This document shows positions 34,797-43,158 of a stretch of DNA of 64,000 nucleotides, one piece after another (the first letter of the stretch is position 1; each line of letters starts with the position of its first letter). A program made the translations under genes and the position numbers. This DNA comes from CAVQGM01 sp963712065 (GTDB taxonomy: Bacteria > Actinomycetota > Acidimicrobiia > Acidimicrobiales > Acidimicrobilacustridaceae): positions 1,948,219-2,012,218 of the forward strand of contig CAVQGM010000002.1 in the NCBI GenBank assembly GCA_963712065.1. Direction: 5' to 3'. The notes beneath the pieces were generated by a model. The model ran no database searches, was not told the DNA's origin, and saw nothing but the letters and a program-made list of their open reading frames with translations.

Positions 34797-36053
34797 TCAC
34801 GACAGGCTGGGCGGCTGGTACCACTTGGTGTCGAAGCGTTCGCCGGTGGGGTGGTCGTAGCGGGCCGGTTTCGGGCGGGTGGTGGGGGGCCGGGCGAGCG
34901 ACCCGCCGTGCACCGGCCGTCCCCGCCGGTCGAGGACCTCGAGGGCATGGGCGGGACCGCGGATCGTCAGCAGCCCGCGGTGGTGGGCCCGATGGTGATG
35001 CGGACAGACCAGCACCAGGTTGGCGAGGTCGGTGGGGCCGCCGTCCTCCCAGTGCACCAGGTGGTGGGCGTGCAGCCCGGCCCGGGCGTCACACCCGGGG
35101 ATCTCGCAACACCCGCGGGCGCGGTGCTCGAGCGCCCGCCGCAGACGCCGGCCGATCTCCCGGGTCGACCGACCCGCCCCGATCGGCACCCCGTCACGTT
35201 CGAACCACACCTCGACCCGGGCGTCACAGCCCAACTCCCGCCGCTCGGCCTCCGACAACGCCGGGCCCAGGTGCAGCCCGGACAGCGTCCGGTCGACGTC
35301 GACGTGCAAGACCACCGTGGTGCGATGCCCGTGCGGGCGCAGGTGAGCCGCCACGTCGAGACCGTGCTCGGCCATCCCCACCAACGCATCGGCCAACGTC
35401 GGCATCGCACGCGACGCCACCGCGCCGTCTTCCAGCTCGCGCTTGCGCTCGGCCACCAACGCCTCGAGATGGGCCCGCAGCGCCGTGTCGACCACCGCCC
35501 CGTCCAACTTCGCCAGCCGGGCGTGCAACACCCAGTCCCCCTCATCGGTCCAGAACGCCGCCACCTCCCCCACCCGACCCCGCCCCCGCTCGGGATCGGG
35601 TTCGGGTTCGGGCGCAGGATCGGGTTCGGGTGTCGGCGCGGCCCGCAGCGCCGTCTGCAACTGCGACACCGTGGCGAACCGGGCCAGATCCGCATAGTGC
35701 TCGTCGGTGCCGTCGGGCGCCCGGCGAGCGATCACCGCCACCTGATCCTCCGACAACAACCCCTCCTCCAACAGCCCCACCGTGGTCGGCAACACGTCAC
35801 GACGACGAGCGATCGCGGTCAGGTTCCGAGCCCGCGCCGCCGACACCCCCAACTGCCACGTGGCGAAGTGCTCCAACGACCGCACCCCCGTCCCACCCCA
35901 CAGACCCCCGGCCTCGATCTCGGCCAGGATCTCGGTCAGCCGCCCCACGATCGCGTTCTGCTGACCGCACAACTCCGCCAACTCCCCACACAGCTCGTCC
36001 AACCGGGCCTCACCCGGCGACGGCATCGGAGGTGGAGCAACCGCAAGCGCCAT
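34797..36053 (-). CDS. DUF222 / HNH endonuclease-like protein (13E12 repeat family)
   Basis: 418 aa from ATG at 36053. The DUF222 domain covers about residues 20-330. The HNH nuclease motif is C-terminal: 'CEIPGCDARAGLHAHHLVHWEDGGPTDLANLVLVCPHHHRAHH'. A Glu-Pro-rich spacer lies near residues 118-135. This family (REP13E12 in mycobacteria) occurs in many scattered copies in actinobacteria and behaves like a selfish or phage-associated gene; its biological role is unclear. An upstream frame to 36374 lacks similarity and is not used. Confidence 0.88.
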   Translation of the reverse strand: MALAVAPPPMPSPGEARLDELCGELAELCGQQNAIVGRLTEILAEIEAGGLWGGTGVRSLEHFATWQLGVSAARARNLTAIARRRDVLPTTVGLLEEGLLSEDQVAVIARRAPDGTDEHYADLARFATVSQLQTALRAAPTPEPDPAPEPEPDPERGRGRVGEVAAFWTDEGDWVLHARLAKLDGAVVDTALRAHLEALVAERKRELEDGAVASRAMPTLADALVGMAEHGLDVAAHLRPHGHRTTVVLHVDVDRTLSGLHLGPALSEAERRELGCDARVEVWFERDGVPIGAGRSTREIGRRLRRALEHRARGCCEIPGCDARAGLHAHHLVHWEDGGPTDLANLVLVCPHHHRAHHRGLLTIRGPAHALEVLDRRGRPVHGGSLARPPTTRPKPARYDHPTGERFDTKWYQPPSLS

Positions 36054-36264
36054 ACCCCCCGACCATACGCAGGGGGTCCGACAAGAACCCGAGCCGGCCC
36101 CGCCGACACGTGGCAGCACGCCTCCGAGCTCTCCATGCGGCGGTGCGGGCCGCCGGCGGAGGCGGTGCAGCGTCCGCCCCCGACGGGCCGTTGGTCCCTT
36201 GCCCGGCGCCGGCAGGGAGCGCAGGGTGGGGGGCGAGGACGACCCCACACGAGGGAGGTCGACG

Positions 36265-36576
36265 ATGGCAGCTCCCACGGAAGACCGACGGACCGACGAC
36301 CAGCCCGGCACCACCCCGCTCGACGACGAGCGCGCCTCCGTCCGCAAGCGCTTGATCGACCGGCGGCGCTTCACCTCCGACCTGGTCGCCTACGTGGTCG
36401 TCAACGCGTTCCTGATCGGGGTGTGGGCCTTCACCGGCGCCGGCTACTTCTGGCCGGCGTGGGTGCTCGCCGGGTGGGGCGTGGCCCTCGTGCTCGACGC
36501 CTGGAACGCCTTCGGGCGCCGGCCCGTCACCGAAGCCGACGTCGACGCCGAACTGGCCCGCCGCCGCAACCGCTGA
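36265..36576 (+). CDS. 2TM domain-containing membrane protein
   Basis: 103 aa from ATG at 36265, 4 nt after GGGAGGTCGACG. An acidic N-terminal stretch is followed by RRRFTSDLVAYVVVNAFLIGVWAFTG and a second helix (FWPAWVLAGWGVALVLDAWNAFGRRP). That is the two-helix '2TM' family found fused to or beside sensor kinases. Function unknown. Confidence 0.85.
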   Translation: MAAPTEDRRTDDQPGTTPLDDERASVRKRLIDRRRFTSDLVAYVVVNAFLIGVWAFTGAGYFWPAWVLAGWGVALVLDAWNAFGRRPVTEADVDAELARRRNR

Positions 36577-36627
36577 CCGGGCGCCGCACCCTGCGACGCC
36601 AGGCGCAGCCGGGCGGCCCGGTCCAGG

Positions 36628-36822
36628 ATGATCCCGGTGCTCGACCCGAGCGACCTGGCCGTGTTCAAGGTGCTGGTCGACCGCACGAAGCACTGGGCCG
36701 ACCTGGAGGCCATGCACGAGGTGGGGACGGTGGACGCCGACGATGCCGTGACCTGGCTCGAGCAGCTCATCGGCGCCGACGACCCTCGGACGCAACGCTT
36801 CCGCCAGCTCTTCGTCTCCTAG
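36628..36822 (+). pseudogene. C-terminal fragment of a nucleotidyltransferase-like (DUF6036-type) protein
   Basis: 64 residues. 'LDPSDLAVFKVLVDRTKHWADLEAMHEVGTVDADDAVTWLEQLIGADDPR' looks like the C-terminal end of MNT/DUF6036-type nucleotidyltransferases, which are usually two or three times longer. The N-terminal catalytic part (GS-x-D..D) is missing, and the DNA between 36577 and 36627 does not supply it. Probably a truncated remnant, though a short gene starting at the ATG cannot be excluded. Confidence 0.5.
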
Positions 36823-36837
36823 CGCGGGGGCAACGGT

Positions 36838-38100
36838 TCAGCTCGTCGTCGCCTCGGGTCGGATGCGGTAGCGCATCGGCAGGTGCTTGAGCCCGACGAC
36901 GAACGACGAGTGGATCTGCTGCGGGTCGCCGGCCGGCTCGGCCCACTCGAGGCGGCGGGCGAGCTCGAGGAGCAACGCCCGCTGGGAGCGTCGGGCCAGG
37001 TTGGCGCCGAGGCAGAAGTGCTCGCCGATGCCGAAGCCGAGGTGCCGGTTGGGGTCGCGGTCGACCCGGAAGCGGAACGGGTCGTCGAACACGTCCTCGT
37101 CGCGGTTGGCCGAGGCGTAGAACATGACCAGGCTGTCGCCCTCGGCGATCTCGCGTCCCCCGATCACGGTGTCGCGGGCGGCGGTGCGCTTCATGTAGTT
37201 GACGGGCGAGGTCCAGCGCACGATCTCCTCGACGGCCTTCTCCACCCGCTCGGGGTGCGCCCGCAGCTTGGCCAGCTCGTCGGGATGCTCGACGAGGGCC
37301 CGCATGCCGCCGACGAGCGCGTTCTTGGTGGTGTCGTGGCCGGCGGTGAACACGATGAGGAAGTAGCCGACCGTCTCGAGCGGCCCCAACGGCTGGTCGC
37401 CGACCAGGCCGTTGGCGAGGATGCTGGCCAGGTCGTCGCGGGGACACGTCCGGCGGTCCTGGATGATGCCGTCGAACAGCTGGTACAGCTCCTGGCCCAG
37501 CTCGAGGATGGCCTGGGTGCGGTCCTCCCCCTCGCGCTGCAGCTCGGGGTCCTCGCTGGCGAACAGCTGGTTGGTGAGCCGCAGGATGTCGGGCTCCTGC
37601 TCGCGGGGGACGCCGAGCATCGTCGACAGGATGCGCAGGGGGTGGGCGGCGGCGACGTCGTTGGCGAAGTCGCACTCGCCCTCGCCGCCGTCGGCGGCCA
37701 GGCGGTCGACGACCTCGCGGGCGCTGCGTTCGATCAGGTCGTCGAGGGCCCGGATCGCCTTCGGCGTGAAGACGTGGCTGGTCACCTTCCGGACGTCGCG
37801 GTGCTCGGGGGGGTCGATCATGATGATGACCCGCATCAGGGAGAAGGCGCTGTTCTCCAGCGCTTCGTCCTGGACCCGGTTGGTCACGATGATGCCGGGC
37901 TCGGAGCGGAACAGCTCGGGCTGGGTGGAGATCTCGACGATGTCGGCGTGCTTGGTGATGGCCCAGAACGGCTCGAAGCGCGTCGGTTCGCAGCGGTGCA
38001 CGGGGGACTCGTGGCGCAGGCGGGTCCACAGGTCGTGGGGCGGGCCGTGCTCGGCGTAGTACTCCGGCGAGATCAGCTCGTCGCCGTTGGTGATGGTCAT
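36838..38100 (-). CDS. Cytochrome P450
   Basis: 420 aa from ATG at 38100, with AGGAGG 6 nt upstream. I-helix oxygen-binding motif AGHDTTKN, K-helix ExxR (EEIVR) and the heme loop FGIGEHFCLG with Cys363 as iron ligand are all intact. It resembles actinobacterial CYPs of the CYP125/CYP142/CYP124 type that act on steroids or fatty acids, but I cannot place it in a family. No ferredoxin or reductase gene adjoins it. A rearranged fragment of this same gene occurs at 41671-41953. Confidence 0.93.
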   Translation of the reverse strand: MTITNGDELISPEYYAEHGPPHDLWTRLRHESPVHRCEPTRFEPFWAITKHADIVEISTQPELFRSEPGIIVTNRVQDEALENSAFSLMRVIIMIDPPEHRDVRKVTSHVFTPKAIRALDDLIERSAREVVDRLAADGGEGECDFANDVAAAHPLRILSTMLGVPREQEPDILRLTNQLFASEDPELQREGEDRTQAILELGQELYQLFDGIIQDRRTCPRDDLASILANGLVGDQPLGPLETVGYFLIVFTAGHDTTKNALVGGMRALVEHPDELAKLRAHPERVEKAVEEIVRWTSPVNYMKRTAARDTVIGGREIAEGDSLVMFYASANRDEDVFDDPFRFRVDRDPNRHLGFGIGEHFCLGANLARRSQRALLLELARRLEWAEPAGDPQQIHSSFVVGLKHLPMRYRIRPEATTS

Positions 38101-38212
38101 CGGACCTCCTGCGGGCGCCGCGGTCGTGTCTCCCATCCGGGGTCGGTGCGCCGACCCGACGCTACTCCCGTCCCACCGTCAGCACGGCACCCGCCGCGCC
38201 GGTGCCGGGGGC

Positions 38213-38782
38213 TCAGACGGAGCGGCCGGCGAAGGCCATGAGCCGCTCGGCCAGCGGCGCGTCGTCGGCACAGGGCTGGGCCTCGGCGAACATCCCGCCG
38301 GCCCGCATGTCGGGACTGAGCATGGCTTGCGCCGCTTCCCAACCGGCCTGGAGCACATCGGGATCGAGCTCGGTGCTCTGTCCCGTCGCGTACGCCAGGT
38401 CGAGGGCGTGCACCGTGAGGTCGAACAGGGCGATGTTGGCGGCCACGCCGGCGGGCATGGTGCCGAACGGCAGGGTGACCGTCTGCTCGAGCGCGCCCGG
38501 TGCCCCGAAGGCGGCGAGGGCACGATCCGCCGCCGCGCCGAACACCGCGCTCGGCTCGTCCCCCACGAGGTCGGTGGACATCAACCGGCCGAACTCCTCG
38601 TCGGAGACCGACCCGTTCTCGATGCACTCGGCGAACATGAGCGATCCGCCGGTCATGTGGTTCACCACGGTTCGCACATCCCACTCGGAGCACGGCGTCG
38701 GCGCCGACATCTGGTCGGGCGAGATGCCGTCGACCACTCCTCGGCACTGGTTGACCACTCGCGCCAGCATGTCGTCGCCCAT
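38213..38782 (-). CDS. TIGR03086 family metal-binding protein (DinB/mycothiol-dependent type)
   Basis: 189 aa. 'PTPCSEWDVRTVVNHMTGG' is the N-terminal signature with the metal-binding His, and 'VAANIALFDLTVHALDLAYATGQ' supplies the second and third ligands. The family is related to mycothiol-dependent maleylpyruvate isomerase and typically has a DinB four-helix bundle with Zn or Ni. Substrate unknown. A GGAGGGG site lies 9 nt upstream. Confidence 0.9.
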   Translation of the reverse strand: MGDDMLARVVNQCRGVVDGISPDQMSAPTPCSEWDVRTVVNHMTGGSLMFAECIENGSVSDEEFGRLMSTDLVGDEPSAVFGAAADRALAAFGAPGALEQTVTLPFGTMPAGVAANIALFDLTVHALDLAYATGQSTELDPDVLQAGWEAAQAMLSPDMRAGGMFAEAQPCADDAPLAERLMAFAGRSV

Positions 38783-38985
38783 GGCACAAACCCCTCCGAC
38801 CGACGTCCGTCGGCCATGGCGATGAACCTAGCCGTGAACCGGCACGGGATGCCGAGACGCCGTGCGGAGAAGCCCGTCAGCGCCCCACGTGGGGAACGGC
38901 CGCGCCGGGTCGTCGCCCGTGGTGTCACGCGCCCCGCCGAGCTTGGGCAACCGGGAGCGGGTCCCGCCGAGCGACGCGCCCCCGG

Positions 38986-39393
38986 TCAGCTCTGGGGCTG
39001 GTCGGCGCTCACCTGCCACGGCGTGCCGAAGCGATCGACGAGGACACCGAAGAAGGGCGACCAGAACACCTCGCCGCCGGGCATCTGCACCTCGCCGCCT
39101 TCGGACAGGGCCTCGAAGACCTGGCGGGCTCGGGCGACGTCGGGGGTCGAGTAGTGGACGTACAGGTTCTTCATCCCCTCGAAGACGTCGTCGTAGGAGT
39201 CCGACGCCATCAGGGGCTCGCCGTCGACGTCCAGGAACGCGTGCATGACGAGGTCCATCTTGTCCTCCGGGACCTCGCCCGGGGGCGCCTCGTCGCCGGT
39301 CATGATCTGCAGCACGCCGCCGAAGACCTCCTGGTACCGGGTCATCGCCTCCCGGCAGTTGCCGCCGAAGTACAGATAGGGGTGGAAGGCCAT
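38986..39393 (-). CDS. VOC-family (PhnB/glyoxalase-like) protein
   Basis: 135 aa from ATG at 39393, AGGAGG upstream. 'HPYLYFGGNCREAMTRYQEVFGG' and 'VFWSPFFGVLVDRFGTPWQVS' are the start and end of the PhnB-like fold (vicinal oxygen chelate). Bacterial PhnB-like proteins are small and mostly of unknown function. It is a free-standing gene between the DinB-like and PPOX-like genes. Confidence 0.88.
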   Translation of the reverse strand: MAFHPYLYFGGNCREAMTRYQEVFGGVLQIMTGDEAPPGEVPEDKMDLVMHAFLDVDGEPLMASDSYDDVFEGMKNLYVHYSTPDVARARQVFEALSEGGEVQMPGGEVFWSPFFGVLVDRFGTPWQVSADQPQS

Positions 39394-39458
39394 CGGTCCT
39401 CCTCGCTCGACTGCGCGGATGGGACGACGGTAGCGGCACCCCGGGGCGGGCGCCGCGG

Positions 39459-40085
39459 TCAGAACTCCGGGATGGCCGGGCCGGCCGGCCGGTCGGGGTC
39501 GAGGGCGGGGTCGCCGTCGGGCAGCGTGCCGTCGAACCACGGATCGAGCTTCCAGTCGGGCACCGGTGGATCGGCCGAGGTCGTCGGCACGAACGGCGAG
39601 GGTTCCACCAGCGCGTAGCGGTGGACGTAGCGGCGGCAGTTGGCGAACACCGCCTCGGCCCGCACCCGGACCACGAACAGGGCCCCCGGGGAGGTCTCGA
39701 GCAGCGGGTCGTCGGGGTCGATCGAGGCGACGCCGTTGAGGCGCAACCGCGTGCCGCCCTCGAGGTCGACGAAGAGGAGGCCGACGTGGGGGTTCACGTC
39801 GATGTTGCCGGCCGACAGGAACATGCCGTTGCCGTCGTAGGAGGGGAAGGCGATCGTCCGGTCGTCGACCACCCGGACGAACCCGGGCTCGCCCCCCTTG
39901 TACGAGCACTGCGGTCGACCGTCGGCGTCGGCCGTGGCGAGGAAGAACATGTCCCGGGCCTCGATGAACCGCCGGTGGGCGTCGCCGATGCGATCGGTGG
40001 TGGCGACGTCGAGGCGGTCGGCCAACCGGCGGGTGTCGAAGCCGTCCTGCAGCCGCCGCTGACCGTCGTGGTAGTCCTGGCCCAC
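39459..40085 (-). CDS. PPOX-class pyridoxamine 5'-phosphate oxidase-like protein
   Basis: 208 aa. 'FIEARDMFFLATADADGRPQCSYKGGEPGFVRVVDDRTIAFPSYDGNGMFLSAGNI' and 'NPHVGLLFVDLEGGTRLRLNG' are the FMN-binding core of the PPOX family, in a subgroup with a longer C-terminus ending in Pro/Asp-rich residues. It is probably a flavin-dependent oxidoreductase. Substrate unknown. Confidence 0.9.
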   Translation of the reverse strand: MGQDYHDGQRRLQDGFDTRRLADRLDVATTDRIGDAHRRFIEARDMFFLATADADGRPQCSYKGGEPGFVRVVDDRTIAFPSYDGNGMFLSAGNIDVNPHVGLLFVDLEGGTRLRLNGVASIDPDDPLLETSPGALFVVRVRAEAVFANCRRYVHRYALVEPSPFVPTTSADPPVPDWKLDPWFDGTLPDGDPALDPDRPAGPAIPEF

Positions 40086-40121
40086 GGGCCGCTCCTTCCC
40101 GCTCCCCGCCGCTCGGGCGCC

Positions 40122-40466
40122 TCAACCGGTGCGGAGGTCGCCGGTGATCCCGGTGCGGTACAGCTCGTCGTAGTGGGACCAGACGGGCTCGCCCTCGACC
40201 AGCTCGCGCAGCTGCCGGGCCCAGCGATCGGTCTCCTCTCGCCGGTTGTTGCGCTCGGCCTCCTCGACGGGGCTGCGCTCGTCGTCGACCTCGGCGAACT
40301 CGGCCAGGATCAGGTACCAGCCCGGGTCGTCACGGTCGGCGAGGAGGCGGGTGCCGATGTAGCCCATGATGTCGGCCGCCGCCTGGCCGGCGTCCCACTC
40401 CGCCAGCAGTCGCCGCAGCCCGTCGGGGTCGTCGCAGCGCACCCGGATCCCCTGTGCGAACTTCAT
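40122..40466 (-). CDS. Hypothetical protein, dimeric alpha/beta-barrel-like
   Basis: 114 aa starting at ATG 40466, which overlaps the stop of the Coq4-like gene by 4 nt (ATGA). 'IRVRCDDPDGLRRLLAEWDAGQAAADIMGYIGTRLLADRDDPGWYLILAEF' has the beta-alpha-beta feel of ABM/ferredoxin-like monooxygenases. The tight coupling suggests it works with the Coq4-like protein, perhaps as a small partner. No active-site residue is evident. Confidence 0.75.
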   Translation of the reverse strand: MKFAQGIRVRCDDPDGLRRLLAEWDAGQAAADIMGYIGTRLLADRDDPGWYLILAEFAEVDDERSPVEEAERNNRREETDRWARQLRELVEGEPVWSHYDELYRTGITGDLRTG

Positions 40467-41554
40467 GTGGCGCTCTCCTCCTGGTCGATCGATCGGGCGT
40501 AGTCCTGCTGCATCCGGGACATCCCGGCGACGTCGAAGGCGCCGGGCGAACCGACGGTCACCGCCGGCGCGCCCTTGGGGCCGATGCCGAGCTCGGCCCG
40601 CGCCTCGTCGATCGGACGACGGGCGAGGTCGTGGTAGTCGACGTCGAGCAGGTCGATGCCGAGGCACTCGCACACGTCCCGGCCCCGGCGCAGGGCGTCG
40701 GCCACGCGGACGTGCATCTCGGTGGTCTCGAGGTGCCGCTCCCGCACGTCGGCGGAGAAGAAGCCGGCGTCGGCGACGTAGCCGGTCTCGAACAGGCCCA
40801 CCAGGGTGGCCAACCAGGCGAAGCCCTTCGGGTCGGGGTCGGCCCGTCCGATGAGGGCGAACACCTCCATCTCGCCGTCGAGGTTGGTGCCGTAGTCGGC
40901 CAGGACGTGCACGAAGTCGTGCTGGGCGAGGTAGGCCGAGGCCCCGCCGATCGACCCGGGGAGGGCGAAGCCGCGGCTGCGGTACAGGTCCCACACCCCT
41001 CGCCCGAGGGTGCCGGGGGCCAGCTCGGCGAAGGCCATCCACCGGTCGGCGAGCGCGGCGTCCTCGACCCCCAGGGCGAGCTGGTGCTCGAGTCGGACGG
41101 TCGTCCGCAGTTGGTCGGTGCGGGCCCGCTCCCAGTGCTCGGCGAAGCCGCTGCGGTGCAGGTCGAGCCAGGCCAGGCCGAACGCCCCCTGGGCGTACCG
41201 CTGGGCGATCCGCACGAAGCGGTCGTCGACGTCGAGCGCGGTGGCGTAGGCCCGGACCCGGCGGGCCACCTCCGGGGGGATGGGTCGCAGCACGAGCTCG
41301 CCCAGCACCATGAGGTGCACGACGCGGTGGCGGAACGTCGGCGGCCGGTCGGCCAGCGCGTGGGCCAGCTCGGTGGCGGTGAGCGGATCGCACGCCGAGA
41401 CGTCCACGTCGACGTCGGACGACGCGGTGAGCACGGCGCGGAGCAGGCTCGCCTGCACGGCGGTGAGCCCCCCGTCGGGCGCGACCGCCGAGGCGACCCC
41501 TCGAGCGATGGTCACGGCCTCCTCGTGGGAGACCCCCGCAGTGGCCTGCACCAC
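40463..41554 (-). CDS. Coq4-like protein with TerB-like N-terminal domain
   Basis: 363 aa from GTG at 41554, preceded by GGGGGGA. Residues 212-228 read H-D-F-V-H, then 11 residues, then E: the HDxxHx11E zinc motif of Coq4, which in ubiquinone synthesis removes and replaces the C1 carboxyl. Residues 10-120 resemble a TerB/alpha-helical bundle. Actinobacteria normally use menaquinone, so a ubiquinone role is unlikely. The fusion and coupling to a small barrel protein are noteworthy. The upstream frame to 41614 lacks a good start. Confidence 0.75.
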   Translation of the reverse strand: MVQATAGVSHEEAVTIARGVASAVAPDGGLTAVQASLLRAVLTASSDVDVDVSACDPLTATELAHALADRPPTFRHRVVHLMVLGELVLRPIPPEVARRVRAYATALDVDDRFVRIAQRYAQGAFGLAWLDLHRSGFAEHWERARTDQLRTTVRLEHQLALGVEDAALADRWMAFAELAPGTLGRGVWDLYRSRGFALPGSIGGASAYLAQHDFVHVLADYGTNLDGEMEVFALIGRADPDPKGFAWLATLVGLFETGYVADAGFFSADVRERHLETTEMHVRVADALRRGRDVCECLGIDLLDVDYHDLARRPIDEARAELGIGPKGAPAVTVGSPGAFDVAGMSRMQQDYARSIDQEESAT

Positions 41555-41670
41555 CGTCCCCCCTTCGCGGACCCCCACTGAGCCCGTCACCCAGCATGGG
41601 CGACGCACGACCACCGATCAACCCGATGAGCCGGCGAGCGTCGGGATCGGCCCGGCGCCGGGCCAGCTCG

Positions 41671-41953
41671 GAGCAACGCCCGCTGGGAGCGTCGGGCCAG
41701 GTTGGCGCCGAGGCAGAAGTGCTCGCCGATGCCGAAGCCGAGGTGCCGGTTGGGGTCGCGGTCGCCTCGGCCAACCGCGACGAGGACGTGTTCGACGCAC
41801 GATCTCCTCGACGGCGTTCTCCACCCGCTCGGGGTGCGCCCGCAGCTTGGCCAGCTCGTCGGGATGCTCGATGAGGGCCCGCATGCGCTCGACGAGCGCG
41901 TTCTCGGTGGTGTCGTGGCCGGCGGTGAACACGATGAGGAAGTAGCCGACCGT
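41671..41953 (-). pseudogene. Rearranged partial copy of the cytochrome P450 gene
   Basis: Three blocks match the P450 at 36838-38100. 41671-41764 is identical over 94 nt to 36970-37063 (heme loop region). 41764-41796 is an exact inverted copy of 37084-37116 (33 nt). 41797-41953 matches 37218-37374 with about 6 differences in 157 nt (I- to K-helix region). The blocks are in the same order, but 20 and 101 nt are missing between them and the middle one is flipped, so no protein is possible. Confidence 0.9.
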
Positions 41954-41979
41954 GTCTCAGGCTCGTGTGCTGTTGGAGC

Positions 41980-42291
41980 TCACCAGGTGGTCTCGTCGAC
42001 GATGGTCAAGTCCAGGAACTCCGGAGGGCCGTCGAAGATCTCGGCCATGGTCGCTCGTGCCGCCGCCAGGCCCTCCTCGCGTCGAGGATCCTGTTCCCGG
42101 GCGCGGGCCTGCTCCTCGCTCGCGAACACCACCATCATGTACAGCTGGCTCGGGTCCTGCTGATCGCGCATCACAGTGGTTCGCACCAGGCCGGAGCCGG
42201 GCTGCTCGACGGCGCGGAGCTGCTCGAGCAACTCGTGGACCCGATCGTCCATGCCGGGCTTCACCCGCGTCTTGATGATCTGCGCCCACAT
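41980..42291 (-). CDS. ABM/dimeric alpha-beta barrel protein
   Basis: 103 aa. 'MWAQIIKTRVKPGMDDRVHELLEQL' and 'QDPSQLYMMVVFASEEQARAREQDPRREEGLAAARATMAEIF' have the antibiotic-biosynthesis-monooxygenase-like pattern, a heme- or substrate-binding small barrel. Family members range from heme-degrading enzymes to proteins of unknown function. It begins just after the broken P450 copy. A CGGAGG site lies about 10 nt upstream of the ATG. Confidence 0.8.
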   Translation of the reverse strand: MWAQIIKTRVKPGMDDRVHELLEQLRAVEQPGSGLVRTTVMRDQQDPSQLYMMVVFASEEQARAREQDPRREEGLAAARATMAEIFDGPPEFLDLTIVDETTW

Positions 42292-42483
42292 GAACGTCGG
42301 CCTCCGATCTCGTAGAAGCAGCGTCGCGAAGCTGCGACGTGACGGTGTGAGGCGACCCTAGTCCCGGCCCCACGGCGCCGCTCGACGGGCGAGCGCACGC
42401 ACCCCGAGCGGTGACGGCCGCCGAGGCGTAGTGTCCGACCGTTCCCGCCGGTTCGCGGGCCGACCCTCGGAAGGGGCCTCACC

Positions 42484-42744
42484 ATGCAGGTGATCGTCAC
42501 GCACGACGTCGACGACGTCGACCACTGGTTCAACTCGCCCAAGCGAGCGGAGTTCTTCACCGAGCACGGGATGACCGTGACCGCGTTCCGCCAGCCCGGT
42601 GGCGACGAAACGCTGGTCGCGGTCCTGATCGACACGCCCGACATGGAGACCCTCCAGGCTGCGCTCGACACCGACGAGGCCCGACAGGCCCAGAAGCACG
42701 ACGGCGTCCACGAGCCGACGATCAAGATGTTCGTCGCCGGGTAG
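42484..42744 (+). CDS. Hypothetical small protein, ferredoxin-like fold
   Basis: 86 aa. 'MQVIVTHDVDDVDHWFNSPKRAEFFTEHGMTVTAFRQPGGDETLVAVLIDTPDMETLQAAL' resembles a dimeric alpha/beta-barrel or DUF3764-type protein. The ATG follows GGAAGGGGCC. A TAGTGT box lies 53 nt upstream, giving a conventional leader. Function unknown. Confidence 0.75.
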   Translation: MQVIVTHDVDDVDHWFNSPKRAEFFTEHGMTVTAFRQPGGDETLVAVLIDTPDMETLQAALDTDEARQAQKHDGVHEPTIKMFVAG

Positions 42745-43158
42745 CCACAGTCCATCGGCCACCGCAGGCCGTGCGTGGGTCGAGGAGGTGAGAGACGGAC
42801 GCGGTGCCGGCGATCTCGGCCGACGACGGGATGTAGCCGAGGCAGCTACCGACGACTCACGGCCTCCACCAACGGTCTACGCGACCGAGTCCATGACCAG
42901 CGGCACGGCGTCCTCGACGGGGAGCACGACCTGGGTGTCGAACCGGTAGTTGGTGACGACGATCATCGTTCCCCCCCTGTCACGGATCCGCCGCTCGACG
43001 GATCCACCTCTCGACGTTGTTCCGATGTCGTCGGCCTGTCAACCGTTCGCGGCCGACACCCACACCCGTGTCCAGACCGGCAACGCCCGAGTCGCCCCGC
43101 GCAACCCCTCGCCCGACGGCGCCGTCCGTGTGACACTGAGGCGGCGAAGGAGGGCACG
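42745..43158. other. Intergenic stretch with one candidate small ORF
   Basis: 414 nt without a recognised gene. The only item that stands out is the minus-strand ORF at 42877-42966, listed separately. The plus-strand frame leading into the GNAT gene has no similarity to anything I recognise. Confidence 0.5.
42877..42966 (-). CDS. Candidate 29-aa small ORF
   Basis: ATG at 42966, 5 nt after an AGGGGGG stretch that is a strong ribosome-binding site. It encodes a short peptide beginning M-I-V-V-T-N-Y-R and ending D-S-V-A before TAG. It has no similarity I recognise. It could be a small protein or a truncated remnant. Confidence 0.3.
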   Translation of the reverse strand: MIVVTNYRFDTQVVLPVEDAVPLVMDSVA

